The translations under genes were made by a program, and so were the position numbers. The notes beneath the pieces are model-generated. The model was not told the origin of the DNA. It made no database searches and worked only from the letters and a program-made list of their open reading frames with translations. A stretch of DNA of 64,000 bases from Roseiarcus sp963759955 (GTDB taxonomy: Bacteria > Pseudomonadota > Alphaproteobacteria > Rhizobiales > Beijerinckiaceae): the NCBI GenBank assembly GCA_963759955.1, contig CAVXCA010000029.1:1-64000 (forward strand), in the 5' to 3' direction. Shown piece by piece: positions 47,055 through 55,440 of the stretch (its first letter is position 1; every line of letters starts with the position of its first letter).

Positions 47055-47606
47055 ATGCCGATCGGCAAGTTCCTTTACTTCGGCGATTTCGTCGCGATCC
47101 CCGTAGCGGTTCTCTTGTTCGCCGGTTTCACCCTCGCCGATCGCGGCCTCGCAGCCGCCCCGACGTGGGGTATCAGCCTAGCTGTCGGAATCATGGCCTG
47201 GACGCTGGTCGAATATCTCGTTCACCGTTTCGCCTACCACGGTGCGCCGATCCTGACGGCGCTGCACGACGCGCATCATCGCGATCCAAAAGCCCTCGTC
47301 GGCGTCCCGTCCTTCCTGTCCAGCGGCCTGATCGTCGCCGTCTGCTACCTGCCGCTACGCGGCTTCGAGCCGATCTTCGCCAGCGGTTTCACCAGCGGCA
47401 TGCTGATCGGCTACGCCGGCTACATGTTCGTTCATCACGCGACGCATCATCTCTCGATCCAGCCGGGCGACTTGCTCTACGAAGCGCGCGTCAGGCACAT
47501 GGCTCATCATTATCACGACGACGCCAATTTCGGCGTCAGCGTCGGCTTCTGGGATCGCGTATTTCGCACGCGCGGCGCGCGGCGCGACCGGACGACGAAA
47601 GCTTGA
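47055..47606 (+). CDS. Fatty acid hydroxylase/sterol desaturase family protein
   Basis: The 183-residue membrane protein carries the three histidine boxes of the di-iron fatty acid hydroxylase superfamily: VHRFAYHG with HDAHHRDP, VHHATHHLS and HMAHHYHDD, spread between four hydrophobic segments. Such small family members hydroxylate or desaturate lipid chains or carotenoids at the inner membrane. GGAG about 7 nt upstream supports the ATG at 47055; the longer upstream frame is a shadow of the divergent VIT gene. The substrate is unknown. Confidence 0.85.
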   Translation: MPIGKFLYFGDFVAIPVAVLLFAGFTLADRGLAAAPTWGISLAVGIMAWTLVEYLVHRFAYHGAPILTALHDAHHRDPKALVGVPSFLSSGLIVAVCYLPLRGFEPIFASGFTSGMLIGYAGYMFVHHATHHLSIQPGDLLYEARVRHMAHHYHDDANFGVSVGFWDRVFRTRGARRDRTTKA

Positions 47607-47771
47607 GGCGAGGCTCGGCCGATCACACGAGGTCCGGCAGTTCCCGGCGCCGAGAAAAGCCGCCTCGCGGCGCGGCGAGCCCGACGCGCGCGACGCGATT
47701 GCCGCCCGCACGGTTTCTGGTGTAGTTCTGAGAATTCGCGGCGGCGGATTGGGCCGACGTCGCGCCAGAGG

Positions 47772-49694
47772 ATGGTCGTGACGCAATCGAAGACGCCGCT
47801 GCTCGATCGGGTTCGAACGCCGGCCGACCTGCGCAAGCTGCCGGTCGGCGATCTCAGGCGGCTCGCCGACGAATTGCGCGAGGAGACGATCAGCGCCGTC
47901 TCGGTGACCGGCGGGCATCTCGGGGCGGGGCTCGGCGTCGTCGAACTCACCGTGGCTCTGCACTACGTTTTCGACACGCCGCGCGACCGATTGATCTGGG
48001 ATGTCGGGCACCAGGCCTATCCTCACAAAATATTGACCGGGCGGCGCGATCGCATCCGCACGCTGCGCCAAGGCGGCGGCTTGTCCGGCTTCACCAAGCG
48101 CGCCGAGAGCGAATACGACCCGTTCGGCGCCGCCCATTCCTCGACTTCGATTTCCGCCGGCCTCGGCATGGCGGTGGCGCGCGATCTCTCGCATGGCGAC
48201 AACGCCGTCATCGCGGTGATCGGCGACGGCGCGATGTCGGCCGGCATGGCCTACGAGGCGATGAACAACGCCGGCGCCTTGCATTCGCGCCTGATCGTCA
48301 TTCTCAACGACAACGACATGTCGATCGCGCCGCCGACCGGCGCGATGTCGGCCTATCTGGCGCGCCTCGTCTCGAGCCACACCTATCTCTCGCTGCGCGA
48401 CGCGGCCAAGCAACTGGCGCGCCGCCTGCCGAAGTTCTTTTATGACAAGGCCAAGCGCACCGAGGAATTCGGCCGCAGCTTTTGGACCGGCGGCACCTTG
48501 TTCGAGGAACTCGGCTTTTTCTACGTCGGGCCGATCGACGGCCACAATCTCGACCACCTGCTGCCGATCCTGAAGAACGTGCGCGACATGCCCAATGGGC
48601 CGGTGCTGGTCCATGTCGTCACCAAGAAGGGCAAGGGCTATCCGCCCGCCGAGGCCGCCGACGACAAGTACCATGGCGTCAACGCGTTCGACGTCGTCAC
48701 TGGCGCGCAGGCCAGACCCAAGACCAACGCGCCGACCTACACCCGTGTCTTCGCCGACGCGCTCGTCGCCGAGGCGGCCCGCGACGACAAGATCGTCGCC
48801 GTCACCGCCGCGATGGAGCACGGCACCGGCCTCGACCGCTTCGCCGTAGCCTATCCTGACCGAACCTTCGACGTTGGCATCGCCGAGCAGCACGCCGTCA
48901 CTTTCGCGGCGGGCCTCGCCTGCGAAGGCTACAAGCCGTTTTGCGCGATCTATTCGACCTTCCTGCAACGCGCCTACGATCAGGTCGTGCACGACGTGGC
49001 GATCCAAAACCTGCCCGTTCGCTTCGCGCTCGATCGCGCCGGATTGGTCGGCGCGGACGGGCCGACGCACGCCGGGGCGTTCGACATTGCGTACCTGACC
49101 TGCCTGCCCAATATGACGGTGATGGCGGCGGCGGACGAAGCCGAACTCGTGCACATGATCGCCACCTGCGCCGCTCACGACAGCGGCCCGATCGCCGTGC
49201 GCTATCCGCGCGGCGAAGGCGTCGGCGTCGAGATGCCGGAACGCGGCGTCGCGTTACCGATCGGCAAGGGGCGCGTGCTGCGCGAGGGAACGCGGATCGC
49301 CATCCTTTCGCTAGGGACGAGGCTCGCCGAGGCGCTGAAGGCGGCCGAGGATCTCGCCGCGCGCGGCCTTTCGACCACCGTCGCCGACGCACGCTTCGCC
49401 AAGCCGATCGATCGCGAGCTCATTCTCAGCCTTGCCGCGAGCCACGAGTTGTTGATCACCATCGAGGAAGGCTCGATCGGCGGCTTCGGCTCGCATGTGC
49501 TGGGCCTGCTCTCAGAAAGCGGCGCGCTCGACAACGGCCTGAAGGTGCGCACGATGACTCTGCCCGACAGGTTTCAGGACCAAGACAAGCCCGAGCGGCT
49601 CTACGCCGCGGCCGGGCTCGACGCCAAGGCGATCGTCGCCAAGGCGCTCGCCACGTTCGAGGCCGGCGACGGCGCGGCGAGCCTGATCGCCTGA
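47772..49694 (+). CDS. dxs: 1-deoxy-D-xylulose-5-phosphate synthase
   Basis: The thiamine-diphosphate enzyme condenses pyruvate with glyceraldehyde 3-phosphate, the entry step of the MEP isoprenoid pathway. The 640-residue sequence has SVTGGHLGAGLGVVELTVALHYVF, WDVGHQAYPHKILTGR, the cofactor motif AVIGDGAMSAGMAYEAMNNAG, FEELGFFYVGPIDGHNLDHLLP, and the transketolase-like C-terminus (DVGIAEQHAVTFAAGLA, YSTFLQRAYDQVVHDV). Two starts compete: ATG 47772, nearly touching AGAGG, or GTG 47778 with 5-6 nt spacing; the GTG is slightly favoured. Confidence 0.96.
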   Translation: MVVTQSKTPLLDRVRTPADLRKLPVGDLRRLADELREETISAVSVTGGHLGAGLGVVELTVALHYVFDTPRDRLIWDVGHQAYPHKILTGRRDRIRTLRQGGGLSGFTKRAESEYDPFGAAHSSTSISAGLGMAVARDLSHGDNAVIAVIGDGAMSAGMAYEAMNNAGALHSRLIVILNDNDMSIAPPTGAMSAYLARLVSSHTYLSLRDAAKQLARRLPKFFYDKAKRTEEFGRSFWTGGTLFEELGFFYVGPIDGHNLDHLLPILKNVRDMPNGPVLVHVVTKKGKGYPPAEAADDKYHGVNAFDVVTGAQARPKTNAPTYTRVFADALVAEAARDDKIVAVTAAMEHGTGLDRFAVAYPDRTFDVGIAEQHAVTFAAGLACEGYKPFCAIYSTFLQRAYDQVVHDVAIQNLPVRFALDRAGLVGADGPTHAGAFDIAYLTCLPNMTVMAAADEAELVHMIATCAAHDSGPIAVRYPRGEGVGVEMPERGVALPIGKGRVLREGTRIAILSLGTRLAEALKAAEDLAARGLSTTVADARFAKPIDRELILSLAASHELLITIEEGSIGGFGSHVLGLLSESGALDNGLKVRTMTLPDRFQDQDKPERLYAAAGLDAKAIVAKALATFEAGDGAASLIA

Positions 49695-49746
49695 GCGAGG
49701 CCGAGCGCTTCGCCGAAGCAGCCGCGATCACGCGACGGCCCACCCG

Positions 49747-50049
49747 CTACAGCCTGGCCTCGCTGATTTGAATGGTCGGCTGGATCTTGGTGTAATTTGG
49801 GATGTCGCGCATGACCTCCGCGAGATGGAGCTCGAGCGCCGCCTGGAAGGCTTCCGCCGTGTCGGCGAAGATATGGCCGATGGCGATGAAGGACGGCGGC
49901 GCGCCGCGCGCTCCGTCAGCGAGGCCCTGATCGACGCCGATCCCCTTGCATGCGGCGCCGAGCCGGGCCTGCGCCATCGGCATGTGGTTCGCCAGATAGG
50001 TGTTCATGACGAATTCGGCGCCGGCGCTGCGCGGATAGAATACGCTCAC
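49747..50049 (-). CDS. EthD-family protein, possible AUC start
   Basis: The 100-residue protein fits the EthD/dimeric alpha-beta barrel family, which starts with a (M)IKVxVxYP strand and then has the NTYLANHMPMAQARLG helix with conserved His, followed by FIAIGHIFADTAEAFQAAL. The first standard start codon in frame is GTG at 50049, inside the first strand and 17 nt from AGGAGG. The perfect AGGAGG (50072-50067) is correctly spaced for ATC codons at 50061 or 50058, which would give a normal MIVKVSVFYP start. An AUC start, or a mutated ATG, is therefore possible. Function: small-molecule monooxygenase or isomerase-like, unknown. Confidence 0.75.
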   Translation of the reverse strand: MSVFYPRSAGAEFVMNTYLANHMPMAQARLGAACKGIGVDQGLADGARGAPPSFIAIGHIFADTAEAFQAALELHLAEVMRDIPNYTKIQPTIQISEARL

Positions 50050-50259
50050 CTTGACGATGATCGTCGCCTCCTTTGTCTAGCGCCCCCCCAGAGGCGGCCG
50101 CCGTTTTCCTTTGCAGCCTGCGCGGTTTCGGTCCGCCGCGCAATTCCAACGCGTCGCTGCGTTTTCTCGACTGCCGACGGATGCCGCGGCAGCGCCTTAA
50201 GATCGGCCCCTTTCTCGTTTACCAAGCCGCCCCGCGAGGGGCGAGCAAGGGAGAGCGAA

Positions 50260-50562
50260 ATGACCCAGCATGCTCTTTACTGCCAACTCGAGGCCAAGCC
50301 CGGAATGGAGCAAGAGGTCGCCAACTTCTTGTCCGGCGCGCAACGGATGATCGAGGACGAGCCTGACACGACGGCATGGTTCGCCATTCGAATGGGTCCG
50401 AGAAGCTTTGCGATCTTCGACGCCTTCAGCAGCGAGCGCGGCCGGGACGCCCATCTCAAGGGCAGCGTGGCGAAGCAGTTGATGGCCAAGGCGCCGCAAC
50501 TCTTCGTCAAACAGCCGGAAATGCAACGGCTCGACATCATTGCGGACAAGTTGCCGCATTGA
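50260..50562 (+). CDS. Antibiotic biosynthesis monooxygenase (ABM)-like protein
   Basis: The 100-residue protein is a single ABM/dimeric alpha-beta barrel domain: a YCQLEAKPGMEQEVANFLSGAQ N-terminal strand-helix, then TTAWFAIRMGPRSFAIFDAFSSERGRDAHLKGSVAKQLM, where the W-x-x-x-x-x and the FDxF..E..R..H pattern are family-typical. Members include quinol monooxygenases and heme-degrading enzymes; the function here is unknown. AAGGGAG about 6 nt upstream supports the ATG. It is transcribed toward the RiPP-like cluster and is not part of that operon. Confidence 0.85.
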   Translation: MTQHALYCQLEAKPGMEQEVANFLSGAQRMIEDEPDTTAWFAIRMGPRSFAIFDAFSSERGRDAHLKGSVAKQLMAKAPQLFVKQPEMQRLDIIADKLPH

Positions 50563-50808
50563 AGCGCAAAGACCCCGTGGGCGCCTAGCGTCGAACAGCC
50601 CCCACGGGGCGCCACGCCATGGCGGTGCGCTCTATTGGACCACATGAATATTGCGCACTGTCGCCGCCCTCCCGTCGAGGAGAGCGGTCGTCGGACGCGC
50701 TGTCGGCGGAACCGCGGGAAGTGCCGCAACGCACCGTCCGCGCCACGCCGACAGACGGCGAAGACGCTCGCCGCCAGCGGGCAGAGGCGATCGCGCCGCC
50801 AAAGCGGA

Positions 50809-51027
50809 TTACGCGTCGCCTACCGTGCCGCCGACGCGATCTCGCCCCGGCGTTCCGATCAGTTCAGTTTGCGCAATGGCTCTGATGTAGTTGACGATGT
50901 GAATGCGCGACGCGGGATCCGCAACCTTGCGGAAGGCGTCCAGCACTTCGCGATCGAGGGCTACGCTCCTTTTGCTTTCCGCTGAGTCGGCGCGGGTTCT
51001 AGAGGAAGGTTGATACCCTTTCAGCAC
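50809..51027 (-). CDS. Small ORF at the distal end of the YcaO/TfuA cluster
   Basis: A 72-residue frame starts at GTG 51027, with GGTGGAG 7 nt upstream, and ends at 50809. The sequence (VLKGYQPSS, then ALDREVLDAFRKVADPASRIHIVNYIRAI, then a Gly/Arg-rich tail) reads as a compact helical protein, more protein-like than the overlapping frames. It begins 104 bp after the TfuA stop on the same strand and could be the last gene of the operon. I do not recognise a family. The longer frame to 51270 overlaps the end of the TfuA gene and is not favoured. Confidence 0.4.
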   Translation of the reverse strand: MLKGYQPSSRTRADSAESKRSVALDREVLDAFRKVADPASRIHIVNYIRAIAQTELIGTPGRDRVGGTVGDA

Positions 51028-51131
51028 AATTGGTCTCCACCTAGTTTTGCGCGCGAATGCTCGCGCGATGACGCCGCATATCGATGTTGTGAGTTCGAGA
51101 AAATTCCCCCCCAAGAAAGCTCCTTTGCAAG

Positions 51132-51941
51132 CTAGGCTCTCGTTGCCTCCCCCCCGACGTGTTGCGCCCCTTTCATTTCGTGCGAAGGGGCAAGAAAGTT
51201 CGCCGCGGCCGGTTCGTCCGGCAACCGCTCGATAAAGCGCCGCCAGATCGCCGGCTTGGCGAGGCGCCACGCGCGCGCCTTTCGTTGGATCGCATCCGGC
51301 AGAGCCGACAAAGCCGCCACGAGCTCAAGCGCGTCCCGCCGCTTGACGTCCACCCGATTGCGCAAGAGACGCTCGAGCAAGTCTTTCGCGGCCCGCTCTT
51401 CGCCATGGCGCGCGGCCGCCAAACGCTCGAAACATAATTCCTTGAAAAACATTCCCCGTGCGATGGCGAGAAGGGAGCCCGCTTCTTCGGCCTCGACGTC
51501 GCCGACCATTTCGGCCTTGCGGATCGTCGCCTCGACATTGACGAACGCCTCGCTCATCGGGACATTTCCCAGCTCGTCGGGAGCATGGCATTGCGCGACG
51601 TCGGAGTTGTCGACAAGCTCCCCCGAGCGGTAACGTTCGAAGATTCCGCCGATCCCGATCATGCCGAAAGGCGCGCATTCGGCGGCGCGCAACGCCCCGA
51701 GGCTGGCGCCGCCGAGAACGGTGACGCCTTGCTCGATGGCGTACAGGATTTCCTTGTGCCACGGCGCGGCGACGTCTTCGTATCGCCCATCCACGAGCCC
51801 GATCACGGTCGCGCCGCACCGCACGGCGCGCGCGATGTCCCCCTGCGATGCCGGAGGCAAGCAACGGATGCCCGGCGCGAACGAAAGCCGCCCATTGTCG
51901 ACAAGGTCGTGAAGCGTCGGTCCGATAAAGAGAACTTTCAC
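51132..51941 (-). CDS. TfuA-like protein, YcaO partner
   Basis: The 269-residue protein matches TfuA-like domains: VKVLFIGPTLHDLV start, FAPGIRCLPPASQGDIARAV, and the family signature GVTVLGGASLGALRAAECAPFGMIGIGGIFERYRSGE at about residues 72-108. TfuA proteins partner with YcaO enzymes; in methanogens and in thioamide peptide clusters the pair installs backbone thioamides, TfuA probably helping with sulfur delivery. Its GTG start at 51941 overlaps the YcaO stop (GTGA, 51938-51941), so the two are produced together. The frame upstream of that GTG is a shadow of the ycaO gene. Confidence 0.9.
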   Translation of the reverse strand: MKVLFIGPTLHDLVDNGRLSFAPGIRCLPPASQGDIARAVRCGATVIGLVDGRYEDVAAPWHKEILYAIEQGVTVLGGASLGALRAAECAPFGMIGIGGIFERYRSGELVDNSDVAQCHAPDELGNVPMSEAFVNVEATIRKAEMVGDVEAEEAGSLLAIARGMFFKELCFERLAAARHGEERAAKDLLERLLRNRVDVKRRDALELVAALSALPDAIQRKARAWRLAKPAIWRRFIERLPDEPAAANFLAPSHEMKGAQHVGGEATRA

Positions 51942-53194
51942 GACGGCGCCTCGAAAAACCGCTTGGCGCGCTGGCCAAAGCGCTGACGCCGATCGCCCGG
52001 TGGGTTCTCCAACTCGGGAACAAAGACCCGAGCGACCGCGAAGCCTCTTTGGCCGCGCTCGAAGGGAAGCAGAATGATCGACGATACGGCGATGCGGCGA
52101 AGTCGATCCACCAAGGTCCTCAGAAAGGCGCCGCGCTCGATGGGCGCGCAATTCGCCAGATCGTGACGCATTCGCGGCTGGGCGAGCGGATAGATCAGCA
52201 ACGAAAGATCGATCGGTCGATCGTATTGTCTGGGATCAAAGTCGTCGCGCGCCGCGGAAATCGTTGTCAGGCGCGTCTGCGCCGCCTCCGTGACAGCTCG
52301 GATCGCCGCGCGCAGCGCCATGGGATGACAGCCCCAGCCGCTCGACAAGTCGAAGTGTTTCCACCGATCCTCCAGACCGTCGTTCGGCGGCGAAATGAAC
52401 GCGGCGAAGACCGGCGTCTGGCTATCGCAACTGGCGTCGAAGAGTTGCAATTGGAGGCCGGCCGTCGCAATGGCGCGGCAAAGATCGTCGAGCGCCTGAT
52501 CGGCGAAAGAGACGGGGTCGACGCAACGCGCCTCGATATCGTCGTCGGCGCGCAGCAGCCACAGCGCCATCGCGTCGCGCTCGATGCGCTCGCATAGGCC
52601 GTGAAGGGCGGCCTCCCACAGCGTATTGCCGGAAGCGAGCCCGTCGGTCGATTGCCAGTAGCGCGGTTGGACTTCACCGTCCCATAGCGTCGCCGCTTCA
52701 AAAGGAACGAGCGCGGGTCGATCTTGGACGAGGTCGAAGCCTTCGATCCACCGGATCGGCTCGTCGGCGGCGATCGGCGAGCCGCCGCTTCGCAACAGAC
52801 AATCCAGTCTGTCGAACGCTACGCCGGCCCGGCTGAGTTCATCAGGCGACGCGAGCGCCGTTTCGAAGTCCGACCGTTCGGCGGTCGCCACTTCGATCGC
52901 CTCCATCAGCGCGGACGCTTGCGCGGCGGCGTCGTCGATTCCCTTCCCTTGCGATTGAGCGAGCGTTTTCGAATTCGGTCGGATCGCGGACCATACGGGA
53001 ATTCCGATCGAGTCGAGGCCGGTCACGCGGGCTAGGCGCGTTACGCCGAATTCCTCCATGAACGGTCTCATTTTGGCGACCGTTTGCGCTGGCGGAATAA
53101 GGCGATCGCTGTAGCGCGAGACGGCGCCGCACTCTTCGGCCTCGCCGGCGAGGCTCTCGAGGTCGGGGATTCGGAGTGCGGCGCGCGATCGCAT
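51938..53194 (-). CDS. YcaO-domain ATP-dependent peptide backbone-modifying enzyme
   Basis: The 418-residue protein shows the YcaO ATP/Mg-binding pattern: QGKGIDDAAAQASALMEAIE at residues 82-101, STDGLASGNTLWEAALHGL with CERIERDAM at 182-209, and GWGCHPMALRAAIRAVTEAAQTRL at 287-309. YcaO enzymes activate peptide backbone amides with ATP to make azolines, amidines or, with TfuA, thioamides. It has no fused RiPP-precursor-binding (E1-like) domain in sequence I can see. It starts 12 bp after the stop of the repeat peptide gene and lacks a clear ribosome site, which suggests coupling to that peptide. The Pro-rich C-terminus typical of cyclodehydratases is absent (it ends KRFFEAPS), again favouring a non-azoline role. 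Confidence 0.93.
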   Translation of the reverse strand: MRSRAALRIPDLESLAGEAEECGAVSRYSDRLIPPAQTVAKMRPFMEEFGVTRLARVTGLDSIGIPVWSAIRPNSKTLAQSQGKGIDDAAAQASALMEAIEVATAERSDFETALASPDELSRAGVAFDRLDCLLRSGGSPIAADEPIRWIEGFDLVQDRPALVPFEAATLWDGEVQPRYWQSTDGLASGNTLWEAALHGLCERIERDAMALWLLRADDDIEARCVDPVSFADQALDDLCRAIATAGLQLQLFDASCDSQTPVFAAFISPPNDGLEDRWKHFDLSSGWGCHPMALRAAIRAVTEAAQTRLTTISAARDDFDPRQYDRPIDLSLLIYPLAQPRMRHDLANCAPIERGAFLRTLVDRLRRIAVSSIILLPFERGQRGFAVARVFVPELENPPGDRRQRFGQRAKRFFEAPS

Positions 53195-53206
53195 GGCGGG
53201 ATTCGC

Positions 53207-53410
53207 TCAGTGACCGAAGAACGCGTGAGCGGCGGCTTCGGCCCGCGGGGCGAAGAACGCGTGAGAGGCGGCTTCGGCCCGCGGGGCGAAGAATGCGTGA
53301 AACGCGGCTTCGGCGCGAACGGTCGACGGACACTCGGACCGGGTCGTCGTGTTCTCGGGCGTTGCGCCCGGCTTGTTTCCGTCAGGCGAACATTTGAAAT
53401 TTGTCGTCAT
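53207..53410 (-). CDS. Putative RiPP precursor with three tandem 12-residue repeats
   Basis: The 67-residue peptide starts at the ATG at 53410, with GAGGAG 6 nt upstream, an excellent site. Residues 1-31 form a polar leader-like part (starts MTTNFKCSPDGNKPG, with Cys7 and Cys27). Residues 32-67 are three repeats of RAEAAxHAFFAP with x = Phe, Ser, Ala; the last ends HAFFGH. The repeats have no Cys or Thr and one Ser, so few azoline-forming residues. It lies 12 bp before a YcaO gene that overlaps a TfuA gene and 42 bp after a SARP-type regulator, which is why I call it a modified-peptide precursor. Similar repeated-core precursors are known for YcaO/TfuA thioamide peptides of actinobacteria. 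The modification itself is inference. Confidence 0.72.
   Translation of the reverse strand: MTTNFKCSPDGNKPGATPENTTTRSECPSTVRAEAAFHAFFAPRAEAASHAFFAPRAEAAAHAFFGH
53210..53317 (-). repeat. Three tandem 36-bp repeats encoding the peptide core
   Basis: Units 53317-53282, 53281-53246 and 53245-53210 each encode 12 residues. They differ by a few third-position changes (CGC/CGG, GCG/GCC, GCA/GCG), one variable codon (TTT, TCT, GCT at the sixth position), and in the last unit by the final two codons (GGT CAC instead of GCC CCG). The near identity of units 1-2-3 suggests recent duplication within a reading frame. Confidence 0.9.
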
Positions 53411-53452
53411 GTCGCTCTCCTCGATTTAAGGGATACGCTCTTACGTTACACG

Positions 53453-55414
53453 TTAACGAAACCCGGCGAGTAGACACCCTTCACGAAAGTGTTTGACGTC
53501 ATTTTGTTCTCTCATCGGGCACACCGATAGCCAATCACCTGTTGAAAAATTCGGATTCTCCTCCAAATACTTTCCTTTGAATTCTCCAGCTTTCTCCCGG
53601 TCCCCAAGCATGGCGTAGCACGCGGCCAGCAGCCGATAGGTCGGGACGGGATGTTTCATCGCCAAGAGCTCGGCGATTGCGGCGCCATATTCGCCGAGCG
53701 CGTAATGGCCGGTTGCGGCCACCCAATTGCGGAAATCGACCAATCGATAGTCGGTCGACCTGCCGGCCTTGATCAAAGCCAGCCCTTCCTTTGCCTGCCC
53801 GTCGGCGATCAAAGCGTCCGCCAAATCGAACAGCACCTTATTGTCGAAGGAGCTTAGATCGCGCGCTCGACTGAGATGTTCGAGCGCGAGCTGATATTGA
53901 CCCTGATAGAGCGCCGTCATGCCGAGCTCCTGATGCGCGACGTGGCTGTCCGGCCGCGCCTCCAAAGCCGAGCGAGCGATGTTCCGCGCGGTCGCCAACA
54001 AAGTCTTGTCCTGCCCCGCGCGCAGCATCCATTCCAGCCAGAAGCTTCGCGCCAGAGTGGCCTGCGCTCTGAACGGGTTCGGGCTCGTTTGCGCGGCCGT
54101 CCTCAGCAGCCGTCGCGCGCGGCGCACCGAAGGCAAATCGACATTGGTCAGCGCGCGTTCGGCTTGCGCGATGAGGGCGAAGCCGGTGCGCTGATTTTCC
54201 GGCAACAGATTCGCTCCTTCGATCTGATGATCTTCGATCTTGAAAATGATTGCATCGGCGACGCGCGCGATCACCTCGTCGTAGCGCTCCGCCGTCAGCG
54301 AATACAACTCCGCCCACAACAGATCGGACGCCGGTTCGAGAACAAGCCGTGCGGAAAGCCGCATCGTTTCCGCGCTTCGCAGGCCGACATGCAGACTATA
54401 GACGTTGCCGTTCATCAAATTTTGGCCTGTCGCGACCGGGCAATCGTCTCTGCCGGCCACGGCGATCTTCAGCGTGCGCGGCTTCCATAACTGGGTGAGC
54501 AGATCGTCGACGACGCCGGCCCTTGCGGCGACGGCCAAGCCGCCGTCCGAAACCGGCGCCGATGGCACAATGAGCACCGGGTGGCGCCATTCCGCGGAGA
54601 TCGATGGCGTGGAGGATAGCGAAGCGGCCGTCTTGAACTCGCGCCTACGCGAGGTCGATGCGTCGGCGGCGTCATCGCCTCGGTTCACCAGCGAACGATA
54701 CAAAGCCCGCGTTTCCTCTGAAGGCTGACAACCGAGTTCCGCTTTCAGGCTGCGCGCCAAGCGATCGTAGGTCGATCGGACCCGGTCGAAATCGCCCTGA
54801 GAGGCATAGATCCGAATCAAAGCGAGATAGCCTGCCTCCTCGTTCGGATTCTCTTCGATCAAGCGTCGGGCCAGAGCTTCCCTTTTCTTCGGGAGAGCGT
54901 CCAAATCGCTGCTTTCGAGCGCTCGACACGCCGCCTTTCGGAAGGTTTGAGACAACAGCGAACGTTGATTTCTGAGCCAATGTTCAAATGCGGCCGACCC
55001 TTTGTCGCAACCTGCGAGAAGTTCGCCGGAGAGCAGCGCCGCCGCCGCCACGACCTCCGATGCTGCTTCGGAGGCGAGCAATCGTTTGAATTCCGTGAGA
55101 TCGCAACGCACCGCGCCTACGTTGAGCGCAATGATTTCGCCGTCGACCGCGAAGGGGGGCGCCGTCGCGCCCGCCATGCCGATGCGAATACGCTTGAGCA
55201 ACGTGCGCAGATTCGTTCGTTGACGAGAGGTGTCTGCGTCCGGCCACAGAAACTCCCCCAAATCGGAACGCGAACAGCGATGGTTGACCCGATCGAGCAG
55301 AAGGCGCGCAGCGATCACAAAGGCTTTCTTCGGCAATTCAACGACACGACCCTCGTTGGACCGCAACGCCGGATGGCCGAGAAGACGAAAATCCCAACTC
55401 GCGCCCGCCCGCAT
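53453..55414 (-). CDS. SARP-type (winged helix/BTAD/TPR) transcriptional regulator
   Basis: The regulator of about 653 residues starts with an OmpR-type winged helix (FRLLGHPALRSNEGRVVELPKKAFVIAARLLLDR, then RSDLGEFLWPDAD and RQRTNLRTLLKRIR). A BTAD region follows (CDLTEFKRLLASEA, then LARRLIEENPNEEAGYLALIRIYASQGDFDRVRSTYDRLARSLKAELG), then a TolB-like middle domain and C-terminal TPR-like helices. SARPs commonly activate secondary-metabolite clusters. The ATG at 55414 has GGAGG about 10 nt upstream; a longer start at 55459 is possible. Its stop is 42 bp before the repeat peptide, so it heads or directly precedes the cluster operon. Confidence 0.88.
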   Translation of the reverse strand: MRAGASWDFRLLGHPALRSNEGRVVELPKKAFVIAARLLLDRVNHRCSRSDLGEFLWPDADTSRQRTNLRTLLKRIRIGMAGATAPPFAVDGEIIALNVGAVRCDLTEFKRLLASEAASEVVAAAALLSGELLAGCDKGSAAFEHWLRNQRSLLSQTFRKAACRALESSDLDALPKKREALARRLIEENPNEEAGYLALIRIYASQGDFDRVRSTYDRLARSLKAELGCQPSEETRALYRSLVNRGDDAADASTSRRREFKTAASLSSTPSISAEWRHPVLIVPSAPVSDGGLAVAARAGVVDDLLTQLWKPRTLKIAVAGRDDCPVATGQNLMNGNVYSLHVGLRSAETMRLSARLVLEPASDLLWAELYSLTAERYDEVIARVADAIIFKIEDHQIEGANLLPENQRTGFALIAQAERALTNVDLPSVRRARRLLRTAAQTSPNPFRAQATLARSFWLEWMLRAGQDKTLLATARNIARSALEARPDSHVAHQELGMTALYQGQYQLALEHLSRARDLSSFDNKVLFDLADALIADGQAKEGLALIKAGRSTDYRLVDFRNWVAATGHYALGEYGAAIAELLAMKHPVPTYRLLAACYAMLGDREKAGEFKGKYLEENPNFSTGDWLSVCPMREQNDVKHFREGCLLAGFR

Positions 55415-55440
55415 GATCGTCCGGCCTCCCTCCGAAGTGG

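Noticed and set aside
53210..53317. CRISPR-like array
   Set aside because: Units are contiguous 36-bp in-frame repeats without spacers and encode conserved residues.
53176..53397. Plus-strand frame over the repeat peptide with Arg-rich repeats
   Set aside because: It is the antisense shadow of the 36-bp repeats, has no ribosome site, and is not co-directional with the cluster.
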